From assembly GCA_048264105.1 (NCBI GenBank), contig JBLXDJ010000001.1:868001-932000 (forward strand): a stretch of 64,000 bases of DNA, given 5' to 3'. Made by a program: the position numbers and the translations under genes. Source of the stretch: Oceanospirillum sp048264105 (lineage in GTDB: Bacteria > Pseudomonadota > Gammaproteobacteria > Pseudomonadales > Halomonadaceae). This document shows, one piece after another, positions 17,339 to 27,529 of the stretch. Under the pieces are notes generated by a model. That model was not told where the DNA came from, made no database searches, and saw nothing but the letters and a program-made list of their open reading frames with translations. Each line of letters begins with the position of its first letter. Position 1 is the first letter of the stretch.

Positions 17339-20300
17339 TTAACGATGATTTTCTTTTATCCAAAGACATAATTGATCGTATGGCATCGGTTTTCCATGTA
17401 ACCACCCCTGCTGCATTTGAGCACCACCACTCACTAAATATTCAGACTGAGCTTCAGTCTCAACACCTTCAGCAATAACACTTAACTGCATACTCTGGGC
17501 AATAGATAAAATAGCATCAACCAATACTTTATCGCCTTCATCTTTATCAAGATCCGATACAAAGCTCTTATCGATCTTAATGGTGGTCAGCGGCAACTGC
17601 TTCAGATAGCTCAATGAGGAGTAGCCTGTGCCAAAATCATCAATGGCGATCTCAAAGCCCTGCTCTCGCAGCAAATTCAGCTTTTCAACGGAATCACCAC
17701 CCGGATCGAGAAACAGAGACTCTGTCACTTCAAGGGTGACAAAGCCTGAAGGCAGATCATATTGCTGCACAATATCGATAAAATGCTCAACATGAGGGTC
17801 GTCTGTGCCAATCTGCTTGGAGGACAAATTGATAGCCACCCCAAGATCAGGATACTGTTTTCTTAACCGGGAGATTTCCGAAACCGCCTGATTAAACACC
17901 CAGCCACCCAAAGGAACGATAAGACCGGTCTCTTCGGCCAGCGGAATAAACTGATCCGGCGGCACCCGCCCCTGCTCAGGATGATTCCAGCGCACCAACG
18001 CCTCAACCTTTACAGCCCTGCCGGTTTGATCCACTACGGGCTGATAATGCAGTTCAAACTCATGATTCTCCAACGCCGACCGCATATCGTTCTGCAATAA
18101 CTGTCGGCGCTCCGCTTCCTGCTGCATCACCGGTGTAAAGAAACGGTAAGTATGACGGCCCGCGGATTTAGCGGCATACATCGCCTGATCCGCATTCTGC
18201 AGTACCCGGGTTAACTCTTCACCATCATCCGGGAAAATAGTAACGCCCACACTGGCAGAGATATGAGCCGCCTTGCCGTTCAGGTCAAAGGTCTTGGACA
18301 GAGATTCAATGATCTTCTCTGCCACCTTACCCACATCTTCAATAGCCGCGATAGAAGGCAGCATAACCGTAAATTCATCGCCACCCAGTCGTGCCACGGT
18401 ATCGGACTCCCGGGTATATTTCTGCAGCCTTTCAGCCACCTTCTTAAGCAGCTGATCGCCGGCTTCATGCCCCAGGGTGTCATTGACCTCTTTAAAGTGG
18501 TCAAGGTCGATAAACATCAGCGCACCCCGATCTTTCGGGTAACGTCGGGCAGAGGAGATCGCCTGAGTCAGACGATCGTTAAAGAGCACACGGTTAGGCA
18601 ATCCGGTCAGGGCATCATAATTCGCCTGATAGCGAATCAGTTCCTCTTTCTCTTTCCGGTCGGTGATATCAGAGAAAACCGCCACATAATTCTCAACCTC
18701 CTGATAACGGTTTTTCAGCGCCGTGATGGAGAGCCACTCCACATAAAGCTCACCGCTCTTCTTCCGATTCCAGACCTCGCCCTGCCAGGTACCACTGTTC
18801 TGCAGGCTATGCCACATCGCAAGATAGAAATCATCAGACTGCTTACCGGAACTTAGAATAGAAGGGTTCTGACCCAGCACTTCATCAGGGCGATAGCCGG
18901 TAATACGGCTGAATGCATCATTCACCGATACGATCCGGTTCTTGGTATCCGTAACCACAATCGCCTCAGCCGTACTTTCAAATACAGAGGCTGCCAGCTT
19001 AATACGCTGATTACTCAGATAGGCTTCGGTAATATCTTCACCAAAGCCCGCAATATTCTTAACCCGACCCTCACCGTCATAGGTCGCAAACGAAAGATTT
19101 CTCAGCCAGCGAATCTCACCATCGGGATGCTGAACCCGAAACTCCAGCTGAACCGGCTTTTCAGAGACTGAAAAGATCTGATCCAGCAGTGGCTTATCTT
19201 CCTCAACGATATTGGCAAACAGCGAATCCGCTCCGGACAACACCTGATCAGATCGCAACCCCGTAATGCGATCATAGCCGGGGCTCAGAAACTCGATATC
19301 AGTCCCATTTGGATGGGATAGCCAGAAAATACCGGGCACATTTTCCGCAAACAGGCGGAACTTCTCTTCACTTTCCGCCAGCGCGGACTGAGCTTCCAGC
19401 ATGGTTGTAATATCAACCATATCCACGACAAAGCAGTCCTCACCCTCAAACCGGATCAGCTGCAACCCGATCAGAAAGGTACTGACTTCCTGCGTATCAA
19501 CCCGACGCAGTCGTAATGGAAAGTTACTCAGATGCTTATCTTTCTCAACGCTTCTCAACACTTCATCCCGGTCACCGGGAGCAGGATAAAGGTCGATAAT
19601 GGAACACCCCACCAGCTCGTCTGCATCGATACCCAGCATTCGCTTGGATGAAGGATTACAGAAGAGCACCTTGCCGTCCTCAGCCCGGGTAATCATGATC
19701 AGACTTTGAGCGGCATCGGTTATAGCGGACAGCTGAGCTTCACGCTGTTTCAGTTCACGCTCAATTTTGCGGCTGGACGTCACATCCTGAAAGGTGCCAA
19801 ACACCCGAACCGGTCTCCGGTCGGCATTAAGCTCAACAAAACCTTCCGAGTGAACCCAGCGCTGGTCAAAATCTGCCCGCAGCAATCTGAAATCAGCCTG
19901 ATAACGACCGCCGCGCCCCATCGCCTCATCAATGGCGGCCTGAACAATATGACGGTCATCCTGATGCACAAACTCCAGATAGCCGTTGCGCTTCAGAGCC
20001 GGATCGCCAACTTCCAGTCCAAAAAGGCGATAAGCTTGATCCGACCAGAAAATCTCATTCTTTGTAATATTCCATGACCAGTTACCGATCCGGCCAACCC
20101 GTTGCGCCTGATCCAGCATCAGCTGCTGATTTTCAATCAGAGCAACCGCTTTCAGCTCCTTGAGGCGAAGCCAGAGCACCAGAAAAATAATCCCGATGAG
20201 CACGCCGGATGCCAGCTGAATCCATAAACGGGAAGAACGCTCAACAAAGGTATCCCGCTTGATTGCGGCAACGATTTGCCACTGCGCGCCGGGCAAATTC

Positions 20301-20992
20301 AGGCTGTAGGTAATATCCGAAACACTGAACAGAGACGCTGAGCCGTAAAATACAGCCGCAGGCTTGTTATCACGAATCACCCGTACGGCCACATCCATCT
20401 CTTCGTCAAGCTGAAGTAAGCCGGAGGTTTCGTAAAGCTGATTTAACAGAATAGGGAAGAAAAGCAGCGCTGTGCGATGCTTACGGCCGCCCTGTAGCGG
20501 TAGCCAGGTGTGCAGATAGTCCGCACCACCTGCCTTAACAACAGGATCTGAGAGAAAAACCTCACCGGTGTCGACAGCCTGACGGGCCAGCTCGAAATCA
20601 TCGCTGCCGACCTGAATAAAGCTGTCTAAAAGGTCCAGATTAATCGCATCCGGATAACGGTGGGTGTACTGAAACTCACTGGAAATGCGGTAAACCGTGT
20701 TTACCATGGTGTTATTACTGAGGAAAAGCGTTGCGGTGTCCGCAAAATCAGCCTGGGTGAGATCCGGCTTGATTGAAAGATACGCCGCCAAACCCTGCAT
20801 ACTGGCAAGGTTAGAGCGAATCACACTCTCGATACTGGCACCAGCTTCAGAGATACGTGCCCGGGTTTCAAGCACACGCTTTTGCCGTAATTGCTCTAAA
20901 TAGGAAGACTCGACGTAGACGGCACTGCCTAAAACAGCCAGTGTGGCCAGGGCGGCAATAAGCCAGTTCAGTAGATAGGCACGACTGTTCAC
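17339..20992 (-). CDS. CHASE-PAS-GGDEF-EAL cyclic-di-GMP enzyme
   Basis: About 1217 residues. A membrane segment near the N-terminus and a second near 280 enclose a CHASE-like periplasmic sensor (R-I-S-S-E-F-Q-Y, L-S-D-P-V-V). Several PAS/PAC domains follow, then a diguanylate cyclase domain with R-L-G-G-D-E-F and an upstream R-E-S-D inhibitory-site candidate. The EAL phosphodiesterase domain has V-E-A-L-V-R-W and D-D-F-G-T-G-Y-S-S-L. Both catalytic signatures look intact, so the protein could make or degrade cyclic-di-GMP; the balance cannot be told from sequence. The frame is open from a TTG at 21064. I chose the GTG at 20992 because AAGG lies 9 bases upstream. Confidence 0.9.
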   Translation of the reverse strand: MNSRAYLLNWLIAALATLAVLGSAVYVESSYLEQLRQKRVLETRARISEAGASIESVIRSNLASMQGLAAYLSIKPDLTQADFADTATLFLSNNTMVNTVYRISSEFQYTHRYPDAINLDLLDSFIQVGSDDFELARQAVDTGEVFLSDPVVKAGGADYLHTWLPLQGGRKHRTALLFFPILLNQLYETSGLLQLDEEMDVAVRVIRDNKPAAVFYGSASLFSVSDITYSLNLPGAQWQIVAAIKRDTFVERSSRLWIQLASGVLIGIIFLVLWLRLKELKAVALIENQQLMLDQAQRVGRIGNWSWNITKNEIFWSDQAYRLFGLEVGDPALKRNGYLEFVHQDDRHIVQAAIDEAMGRGGRYQADFRLLRADFDQRWVHSEGFVELNADRRPVRVFGTFQDVTSSRKIERELKQREAQLSAITDAAQSLIMITRAEDGKVLFCNPSSKRMLGIDADELVGCSIIDLYPAPGDRDEVLRSVEKDKHLSNFPLRLRRVDTQEVSTFLIGLQLIRFEGEDCFVVDMVDITTMLEAQSALAESEEKFRLFAENVPGIFWLSHPNGTDIEFLSPGYDRITGLRSDQVLSGADSLFANIVEEDKPLLDQIFSVSEKPVQLEFRVQHPDGEIRWLRNLSFATYDGEGRVKNIAGFGEDITEAYLSNQRIKLAASVFESTAEAIVVTDTKNRIVSVNDAFSRITGYRPDEVLGQNPSILSSGKQSDDFYLAMWHSLQNSGTWQGEVWNRKKSGELYVEWLSITALKNRYQEVENYVAVFSDITDRKEKEELIRYQANYDALTGLPNRVLFNDRLTQAISSARRYPKDRGALMFIDLDHFKEVNDTLGHEAGDQLLKKVAERLQKYTRESDTVARLGGDEFTVMLPSIAAIEDVGKVAEKIIESLSKTFDLNGKAAHISASVGVTIFPDDGEELTRVLQNADQAMYAAKSAGRHTYRFFTPVMQQEAERRQLLQNDMRSALENHEFELHYQPVVDQTGRAVKVEALVRWNHPEQGRVPPDQFIPLAEETGLIVPLGGWVFNQAVSEISRLRKQYPDLGVAINLSSKQIGTDDPHVEHFIDIVQQYDLPSGFVTLEVTESLFLDPGGDSVEKLNLLREQGFEIAIDDFGTGYSSLSYLKQLPLTTIKIDKSFVSDLDKDEGDKVLVDAILSIAQSMQLSVIAEGVETEAQSEYLVSGGAQMQQGWLHGKPMPYDQLCLWIKENHR

Positions 20993-21062
20993 AAATGAAA
21001 GCCTTATAGTCCGAGCAAACCAATAGATTAGCTGTTTAGTCCGGCAAAATCCTAACAAAATC

Positions 21063-21082
21063 AAAAAGTAAGTGATACTTTT
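21063..21082 (-). terminator. Possible A/T-rich terminator after the hybrid kinase gene
   Basis: AAAAAGTA and TACTTTTT form an eight-base palindrome with a short loop just downstream (minus strand) of the hybrid kinase stop codon. The stem is weak and A/T only at its base, so efficiency is doubtful. Confidence 0.3.
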
Positions 21083-21108
21083 TCAGCAAAAGACAAACAC
21101 TGTCAGGA

Positions 21109-24100
21109 CTAAACTTGATCTCTGTTCGGTAAATCGAGCAATTTCTGAACCAACTTCCCTACCGGCTCTCCTTTAATGTGCTGATAAACACTTGCTGCCT
21201 GTTCAGCGGTCAGCCCGGCATTCTCCTGAGAGAACACATAGCCGGACGGCGTCATGAGCACAACAGGGGTCGCCGGTAAAATATCTGCATCCGTCAGATA
21301 GCTTAAAAGCTCATCAACCCCCATATCATCAACGGCAACATCACAGATCATGATGCGATAACGGTGCTGCAGGGCGGATTCAAGAAAAGCGATACCGGAG
21401 TCAACAAACTCCAGATCATAGCCCGCAAGAGAGGCTTCCAGCTCGGGACAACACTCCTCTGCACCGCTCTGGAGACTCATAATCAGCACCCGGGGACTGC
21501 CATCACCATCACGTTCAGGCGCCACAGCATCACCGGACAATAGCGGCGGTTCTGCGGGCAAACTCACGGTAAAAGTACTGCCTTCATCTTTAACGCTGGA
21601 TACCTCAAGCCTTCCTCCCATCAGCTCAACCAACTGACGAGTAATCACCAACCCCATGCCGGTACCTTCAATATCGGAATTTTCAGCATGCAGCCGGTTA
21701 AAGGACTCAAAGAGATGCTCCAGATCCGACTCGGAGATGCCGACACCGGTATCCGCCACCTGAAGCGACACACCGCCATCAGACAGCTCACTAGCCTGGA
21801 TCGTTACCTGACCGGCAAATTTGTTGTACTTAATCGCATTGGAAAGCAGATTGAGCAGAATCTGGCGCAACCGGCCAACGTCTGCAAACACACGTAACTG
21901 CGCCACACTCTCCGGCGCGATCTGAATCTGGATCTGACGCTGTGCGGCCAACTGACGTGTGACCGAGCAGCACTCTTCAATCAACTCATCGAGGCTGAGC
22001 ATCTCTGAATTCAGCTCGATCCTGCCGGACTCAATCCGCTCAAGATCCAGTACTTCGTTGATCAGGTTCATCAGGTGATCCCCGGCTGTCTCGATCTCCT
22101 CAAGAAAGCCCCGCTGCTCCTGATCATCCACCGTCTCGGTTAAAAGGGTTGTGAAGCCCAGAATCGCATTCATAGGGGTTCTTAACTCATGACTGACACG
22201 GGAGAGAAACTCTGTTTTAGCCCGACTGGCTTTTTCCGCCGCATTTTTGGCTCTGAGCAACTGCTGCTGAGTGGCCACAATTTTCCTGTCGTTCTCAATC
22301 GCCACCAGCAGGTTCGCGCAGGTTGTAAACATCGGCTGCAGAAAACGGACAAATTCCTGATCATAACCGCCGTCACGGTTCGCCATTCCGATCATACCCA
22401 CCAGCTGATCCCCTTTTAGCAGAGGGACGCCCATAAAGCTGTGCATTGCCGGATGCCCATGGGGCAAACCCCGGGAGCGCGGGTCTGAGGCCGGATCATT
22501 ACTGATCACCAGCTCACCGGTTTTCAGCGCCCAGCCGAACAAGGTTTCCAGATTATGGAACTCCATACCATCGTTACGGGTTCGCTGATAAAGCTCCTGA
22601 GTCTCTTCATCCCAGGAAATATCGGTAATACTGTACGTTTTCAGGTAAGGCGCACCATCGGACTTATACAACACCTGCCCGATAAAACCATATTCACTGT
22701 CGGATAAGCTGAGGGCTTCACTCAGCAGGGTAGAGAAGATCTGGCGGCGATCATCACCGGCAAAGTAGCGTAACTGGGAGGAGTAGATTGACGCCAACAG
22801 CTGGTGATGACGCTTGAGGCTTTTCTGCGTTTCCAGACGCTCGGTAACATCGGTATACACCCCCAGCATGCCCAGCGTATTGGAGTCCTGATCCTGAATA
22901 GGCAGACGACTGATCTCAATATGCCGAAGTTTGCCGTTATTCATAAAATAGCGGCCATTTTCGGCAATCATCGGGATACCGGTCTCAATCACAGCCCGGT
23001 CAAGACGCGCGACAATATCCGCCTGCTGAGTATTCTGATAAACATCCCGCTCGGTTTTACCGATAATGTCTGCCTCCGGCAGCCCAATATCGTTGCAGAA
23101 CCGTTTGTTGACACCTGCGATTTTCAGGTCGGTATTTTTCCAGTAAACCCCAATAGGGATCGTATCCAGCACCAGACGCAGCATATTTTTAGCTTCTAAC
23201 AGCGCCTTCTCATTTTCTCTGCGTTCGGTAATACGCTGGATATGACCAATAACCCGATTCACACTGCCCTGACTCAACAGGGGCGTACCCTGAATCAACA
23301 GCCACTCTTCTGAAGCGCCTTCCGCCTGAACCCGACACTCGACAGAAAAAGGTTCACGGGAAGTGATCGACTGATGAATAGACTGATTCAGCGCTGACCT
23401 GTCTTCCGGATTGATGCGGCTAAAGAAAATACCCAGCCCCACCGGATTTCGGTCAACATCAAGACAGTTCAGCTTTAAAGCCATCTCTGTTGCCGTAACC
23501 TGATCTGTGCGGACATCCCACTCCCAGGTTCCGATAAAGGCCAGTGACTGGCTCATCTCCAGGCGGCGTTGCGTGTTAAGCAGCGAGGTTTCAGAGGCTT
23601 TTTGCTCACTGATATCCCTGACAATAACCGTAAAGAAAGCGCTTTGACTGGTATGGGTTTGTGCGATTGAAACCGTAACCGGAAACGCTCTGCGATCATA
23701 ACGGATACCAGTTGCCTCAACCGCCTGCCCGCTGAATCGGGCCAGATAATCAGGGCAGAAACGATCACGGCCTTCCAGCCAGATCGAGTCTTCCAGCAGA
23801 TGGCCAACCAGCTTCTCCTGAGGACAGCCAAAAATCCTGGCAGTCGCAGGATTACCCGACAGAATAACGCCGCGGCTATCCACCGTGAAAATAGCATCCC
23901 ACGCAGTATCAATAATGGCGCGGTGCTTCGCCTCACGGTCGGCAATTTCAAGAGTGTTGTTCTCATGCAGGGACTGAAGCTCAGCCACCAGATCCTTTCT
24001 CGCCTTCTCTTCTTCCCGGGTACGGGCTGCGGAGGTATAAGACAAGATAAAGAAGAAACTAAGACTGATAAGCAGTACCAGGGAGATAAAACTCAGAAAC

Positions 24101-25062
24101 ACCCACTGCATCTTCCTCAGCAGCTCCAACCCCTCATCGGCCGACTGCTCCAGCGCTAATCCCATCTGAAACTGAGCATCCCAGACCCAGGCTCCAATTT
24201 TTTGTGAGCCATCGCGCCCCAGAAAGGGTTCACGGACATAAAGCTCAAAATCTTTACGGCCGATATTGGCAGCCAGCGGCGTCGTTGTGGATTCCGTCAC
24301 CGGCAACGCCGACAGTTCACCCAGCAGCGTACCCGCACCAACATCTGCAGGCCTGACGTTGTCATCAATTTCAAGATCGCCACGCCCCGGCGTCAGCATC
24401 ACCCCGTCCCGATCAAAGGCATAGGCTTCGCCGGTCTCGGAAAAAGAGGATTTCTTAAAAACCTGATTGAAACTAATGACCGGATCAACTTCCAGAATCA
24501 GCAGGGCGATCGGTTTACTGGTGGCATCCTTAACCGCTGCGGTGACGTAAATCGTTGCGTGATCCTGCCCCATCAGACGAACAGGATGGGTAATAACCCC
24601 CATTCCACCCCAGGCCTGTCGCAACACATAGGGAAACGCCATAAGCGGCGTGGACAGACCTATAGTCTCTTCGGCATCACTGGCAATAACCGTATTGCCG
24701 GGACCAACAAGGTAGAAATGATTAATTTCAGGATCAGAGATAACCGGACGCAAATAGTCGGTCAAAGTGTACTGGCTTAACTTATTGAGGGAGTCGTTCT
24801 GATTCTCGGTAATAATCTGGGCGTGACGGGTCAGATCAGGCTGTCTCGCCCACGAATGGACGAAACTACGCTTTGACCGCCCCCAGGCAGACAAACTTTG
24901 ATGCAGGATACCGATCTGGCTTTTGAGGTTATGCTCGATGCGCTCATAATAGAGTGATTGCAGATGCGTATAACTGCTGTAAGCCGTAACGCACATCAGC
25001 AGGCACACAATCACCAGCGCATAGAACTTTGACCAGGGAATATTAAAAGAGAATTTCGACAA
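21109..25062 (-). CDS. Multi-PAS/GAF hybrid sensor histidine kinase with a degenerate receiver
   Basis: 1317 residues. An N-terminal membrane segment and a second near 320-345 bracket a dCache-like periplasmic domain. Cytoplasmic PAS domains follow, including one with V-L-D-T-I-P-I-G-V-Y-W. A GAF domain contains S-F-M-G-V-P-L-L-K-G-D-Q-L-V-G. The kinase core has H-box R-V-S-H-E-L-R-T-P-M-N-A-I-L-G-F, N-box N-L-L-S-N-A-I-K-Y-N, and ATP motifs D-T-G-V-G-I and G-T-G-M-G-L. The last 120 residues look like a receiver (M-I-C-D-V-A-V-D-D-M-G), but the N-terminal acidic pair is missing (V-L-I-M-S-L). No partner regulator is adjacent, so its output is unknown. Confidence 0.88.
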   Translation of the reverse strand: MSKFSFNIPWSKFYALVIVCLLMCVTAYSSYTHLQSLYYERIEHNLKSQIGILHQSLSAWGRSKRSFVHSWARQPDLTRHAQIITENQNDSLNKLSQYTLTDYLRPVISDPEINHFYLVGPGNTVIASDAEETIGLSTPLMAFPYVLRQAWGGMGVITHPVRLMGQDHATIYVTAAVKDATSKPIALLILEVDPVISFNQVFKKSSFSETGEAYAFDRDGVMLTPGRGDLEIDDNVRPADVGAGTLLGELSALPVTESTTTPLAANIGRKDFELYVREPFLGRDGSQKIGAWVWDAQFQMGLALEQSADEGLELLRKMQWVFLSFISLVLLISLSFFFILSYTSAARTREEEKARKDLVAELQSLHENNTLEIADREAKHRAIIDTAWDAIFTVDSRGVILSGNPATARIFGCPQEKLVGHLLEDSIWLEGRDRFCPDYLARFSGQAVEATGIRYDRRAFPVTVSIAQTHTSQSAFFTVIVRDISEQKASETSLLNTQRRLEMSQSLAFIGTWEWDVRTDQVTATEMALKLNCLDVDRNPVGLGIFFSRINPEDRSALNQSIHQSITSREPFSVECRVQAEGASEEWLLIQGTPLLSQGSVNRVIGHIQRITERRENEKALLEAKNMLRLVLDTIPIGVYWKNTDLKIAGVNKRFCNDIGLPEADIIGKTERDVYQNTQQADIVARLDRAVIETGIPMIAENGRYFMNNGKLRHIEISRLPIQDQDSNTLGMLGVYTDVTERLETQKSLKRHHQLLASIYSSQLRYFAGDDRRQIFSTLLSEALSLSDSEYGFIGQVLYKSDGAPYLKTYSITDISWDEETQELYQRTRNDGMEFHNLETLFGWALKTGELVISNDPASDPRSRGLPHGHPAMHSFMGVPLLKGDQLVGMIGMANRDGGYDQEFVRFLQPMFTTCANLLVAIENDRKIVATQQQLLRAKNAAEKASRAKTEFLSRVSHELRTPMNAILGFTTLLTETVDDQEQRGFLEEIETAGDHLMNLINEVLDLERIESGRIELNSEMLSLDELIEECCSVTRQLAAQRQIQIQIAPESVAQLRVFADVGRLRQILLNLLSNAIKYNKFAGQVTIQASELSDGGVSLQVADTGVGISESDLEHLFESFNRLHAENSDIEGTGMGLVITRQLVELMGGRLEVSSVKDEGSTFTVSLPAEPPLLSGDAVAPERDGDGSPRVLIMSLQSGAEECCPELEASLAGYDLEFVDSGIAFLESALQHRYRIMICDVAVDDMGVDELLSYLTDADILPATPVVLMTPSGYVFSQENAGLTAEQAASVYQHIKGEPVGKLVQKLLDLPNRDQV

Positions 25063-25254
25063 AACTCAATCCTTGTTGGCTGCGCCAGAGACAAGCCAGT
25101 GACCAGAAAAACAATCCAATAATTTAATCATAGGGTGAAAAGCAATGAATTGTAGCCTAAATCCACCCTATTTAAGAAGCCATTGAAATATAAGTTAAAT
25201 TTCCACGAACGGAATCAATACATCCCCCATCATACGTGCTGACAGATCATCAGC

Positions 25255-25274
25255 CTGTCATCTCTCTGTTACAT
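25255..25274 (+). promoter_or_regulatory. Pho box (PhoB-binding site) upstream of phoX
   Basis: CTGTCAT at 25255 and CTGTTAC at 25266 are direct repeats exactly 11 bp apart, followed by AT. This matches the PHO box pattern CTGTCAT-N4-CTGTCAT. It lies 83 bp upstream of the phoX start and fits phosphate-starvation control of that gene by PhoB. Confidence 0.75.
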
Positions 25275-25356
25275 TCAGACCTTAGTTTACTGATCTATAT
25301 CAACGTCTGACTGCGCATCAGAACCACATCTGAACAATCAACCATGGACCTGAGAC

Positions 25357-27270
25357 ATGAGCAATTTTGAACAGCAGGATGATCTGAACCACCCGGTAAA
25401 CGAAACACCGGAATTTACCCGCATGATCGAAGAAGGGCTGAGCCGTCGCCAGTTTATGGGAGGAGCCGCTCTTTTAGGGCTGGGGACTCTGGCCGCAGGC
25501 TGTACACCTCTTGGAATGAGCGCCGGATCAGGCAGCGGTAAAGCGATGAACCCGGAGATCGGGTTTAAAGCGATTCCCGCCTCTACCGCCGACACCATTA
25601 CCGTCCCAGAGGGCTATCGCTGGGAGCGACTGATCTCATGGGGTGATCCTCTTTTTTCTGATGCTGCAGCCTTTATTAATGGCGGCAGAAACAACGCCTA
25701 TGATCAGGAACGTCAGTTTGGTGACAATAATGATGGCATGAGCTTTTTCCCGCTTTCCGAAGACCGGGCCATCATGGCGATCAACAACGAATACACCAAC
25801 TATGAGTACCTGTTTCCGCATCAGGGCAAACAGATGACCCGTGGCGATGTTCGCAAAGCACAGGCGGCTCACGGGGTCTCCGTATTTGAAATCCGTAAGA
25901 TTGACGGCAGCTGGAAAGTGGTTAAAGACAGCCGGTTCAACCGCCGCATCCATGCCAACACTCCAATGGAGCTGACAGGTCCCGCTGCTGGCCATGCATT
26001 GCTGAAAACATCGGCCGATCCATCCGGCACCCGGGTACTCGGCACATTTAACAACTGTGCTAACGGACAGACGCCATGGGGCACCTACCTGACCTGCGAA
26101 GAGAACTTTAACGGTTACTTCGGCAGTGACTCCCCTGTTGATCTGGGTAATGACGCTAAACGCTATGGTATTGGCGCAAGAGATGCGGGCTATCAATGGC
26201 ATCGTCATGACAGCCGTTTCGATCTAGCCCAAAACCCACAGGAACCCCACCGTCACGGCTGGGTTGTGGAGATTGATCCGCAAAACCCGGACAGCAAACC
26301 GAAAAAACGCACAGCTCTGGGTCGCTTCAAACACGAGAATGCCGCTCTGACAATCAATCAGGATGGCCATGTCATCGTCTACCTCGGCGATGATCAGCGC
26401 GGCGAGCACCTGTACAAGTTTGTCTCTAAAAACCGTTACAACCCGGACAATCAGGCGGCTAACCGTGATCTTCTGGAAGACGGCACTCTCTATGTTGCGC
26501 GCTTTGATGCTCAAACCGGAAAAGTGGCAGGTCGGGGTCAGTGGGTTGAACTCACCTTCGGTAAAAACGGCCTGACACCAGAAAACGGCTTTGCCGATCA
26601 GGCTGAGGTTCTTGTTTTTGCCCGTCGGGCGGCGACTCAGGTTGGCGCGACAACCATGGATCGCCCGGAATGGGTTGCAGTTCACCCATCCGGTCAGCAG
26701 GTGTTCTGCACGCTGACCAACAACAAAAACCGGGGTAAAGAGGGACAACCGGTTGGCGGCCCTAACCCCCGGGCGAAAAACCAGTACGGCCAGATCATCC
26801 GCTGGCAGCCGGAGAACAACGACCATACAGCCTCAGGATTCAACTGGGACCTGTTTGTCATGGCGGGCAACCCGGAAGTTCACGGTGATTCCGCTTATGG
26901 TGGCTCTGCCAACATCAACCGTGACAATATGTTCAACAGCCCGGATGGTCTTGGCTTTGATGCTGCCGGTCGCCTCTGGATTCAGACCGACGGCAAATAC
27001 TCCAATAGCGGTGATTTTGCCGGTATGGGCAATAATCAGATGCTGTGCGCTGACCCTGCGAGCGGTGAAATCCGACGCTTTCTGACCGGCCCGGTCGCCT
27101 GCGAAATTACCGGTCTGGCCTTTACTCCGGATTACCGGACAATGTTTGTCGGCGTTCAGCACCCCGGTGAAGACCTTAAGCCATCGCACTTTCCGGACGG
27201 CGGCCAAAACACGCCCCGCTCTTCTGTGATCATGATCCAGCGTGAAGACGGCGGAATTATCGGCACCTAA
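25357..27270 (+). CDS. phoX: PhoX-family (DUF839) alkaline phosphatase, Tat-exported
   Basis: 637 residues. The N-terminus carries a twin-arginine signal S-R-R-Q-F-M-G-G-A-A followed by a hydrophobic stretch ending L-A-A-G-C, a lipobox. It should be exported folded and may be lipid-anchored. The body matches the PhoX/DUF839 family: W-G-T-Y-L-T-C-E-E-N-F-N-G-Y-F, H-G-W-V-V-E-I-D-P, L-G-R-F-K-H-E-N-A, D-G-L-G-F-D. PhoX enzymes are Ca/Fe-dependent phosphomonoesterases common in marine bacteria. A Pho box lies 83 bp upstream. The gene stands alone with a strong terminator after it. Confidence 0.9.
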   Translation: MSNFEQQDDLNHPVNETPEFTRMIEEGLSRRQFMGGAALLGLGTLAAGCTPLGMSAGSGSGKAMNPEIGFKAIPASTADTITVPEGYRWERLISWGDPLFSDAAAFINGGRNNAYDQERQFGDNNDGMSFFPLSEDRAIMAINNEYTNYEYLFPHQGKQMTRGDVRKAQAAHGVSVFEIRKIDGSWKVVKDSRFNRRIHANTPMELTGPAAGHALLKTSADPSGTRVLGTFNNCANGQTPWGTYLTCEENFNGYFGSDSPVDLGNDAKRYGIGARDAGYQWHRHDSRFDLAQNPQEPHRHGWVVEIDPQNPDSKPKKRTALGRFKHENAALTINQDGHVIVYLGDDQRGEHLYKFVSKNRYNPDNQAANRDLLEDGTLYVARFDAQTGKVAGRGQWVELTFGKNGLTPENGFADQAEVLVFARRAATQVGATTMDRPEWVAVHPSGQQVFCTLTNNKNRGKEGQPVGGPNPRAKNQYGQIIRWQPENNDHTASGFNWDLFVMAGNPEVHGDSAYGGSANINRDNMFNSPDGLGFDAAGRLWIQTDGKYSNSGDFAGMGNNQMLCADPASGEIRRFLTGPVACEITGLAFTPDYRTMFVGVQHPGEDLKPSHFPDGGQNTPRSSVIMIQREDGGIIGT

Positions 27271-27298
27271 GTCAACGAATTAACGAATTCAATACCTC

Positions 27299-27327
27299 TT
27301 AAGGGCAGCTTTCAGCTGCCCTTTTTA
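27299..27327 (+). terminator. Intrinsic terminator after phoX
   Basis: Stem AAGGGCAGCT / AGCTGCCCTT with a short loop, followed by a T run. It separates phoX from the mrp operon. Confidence 0.85.
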
Positions 27328-27529
27328 GTATCCTTCCTCTATATTTGTCACTGAGTACTGTCGTGCAGCCAGTCACAAAAGTGGTTAGAATAAAAAAAAT
27401 ACACCTAATAACAATCATGAACGTAATCAATAAATTACGGTCGAACCTACCCCAAAAAGCAGCAACTATAACTATCGATCAATCAGCAATATCGATTGAA
27501 CAACAAGATGGACAAAACAGGAGCTACCC

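Noticed and set aside
25636..26826. Two minus-strand frames of 190 and 200 codons opposite phoX
   Set aside because: phoX matches its family along the whole length; no ribosome site or family similarity for the reverse frames.
27479..27499. Inverted repeat TCAATC-N9-GATTGA upstream of mrpA
   Set aside because: Short arms in an A/T-rich region; expected by chance often enough that I do not call an operator.
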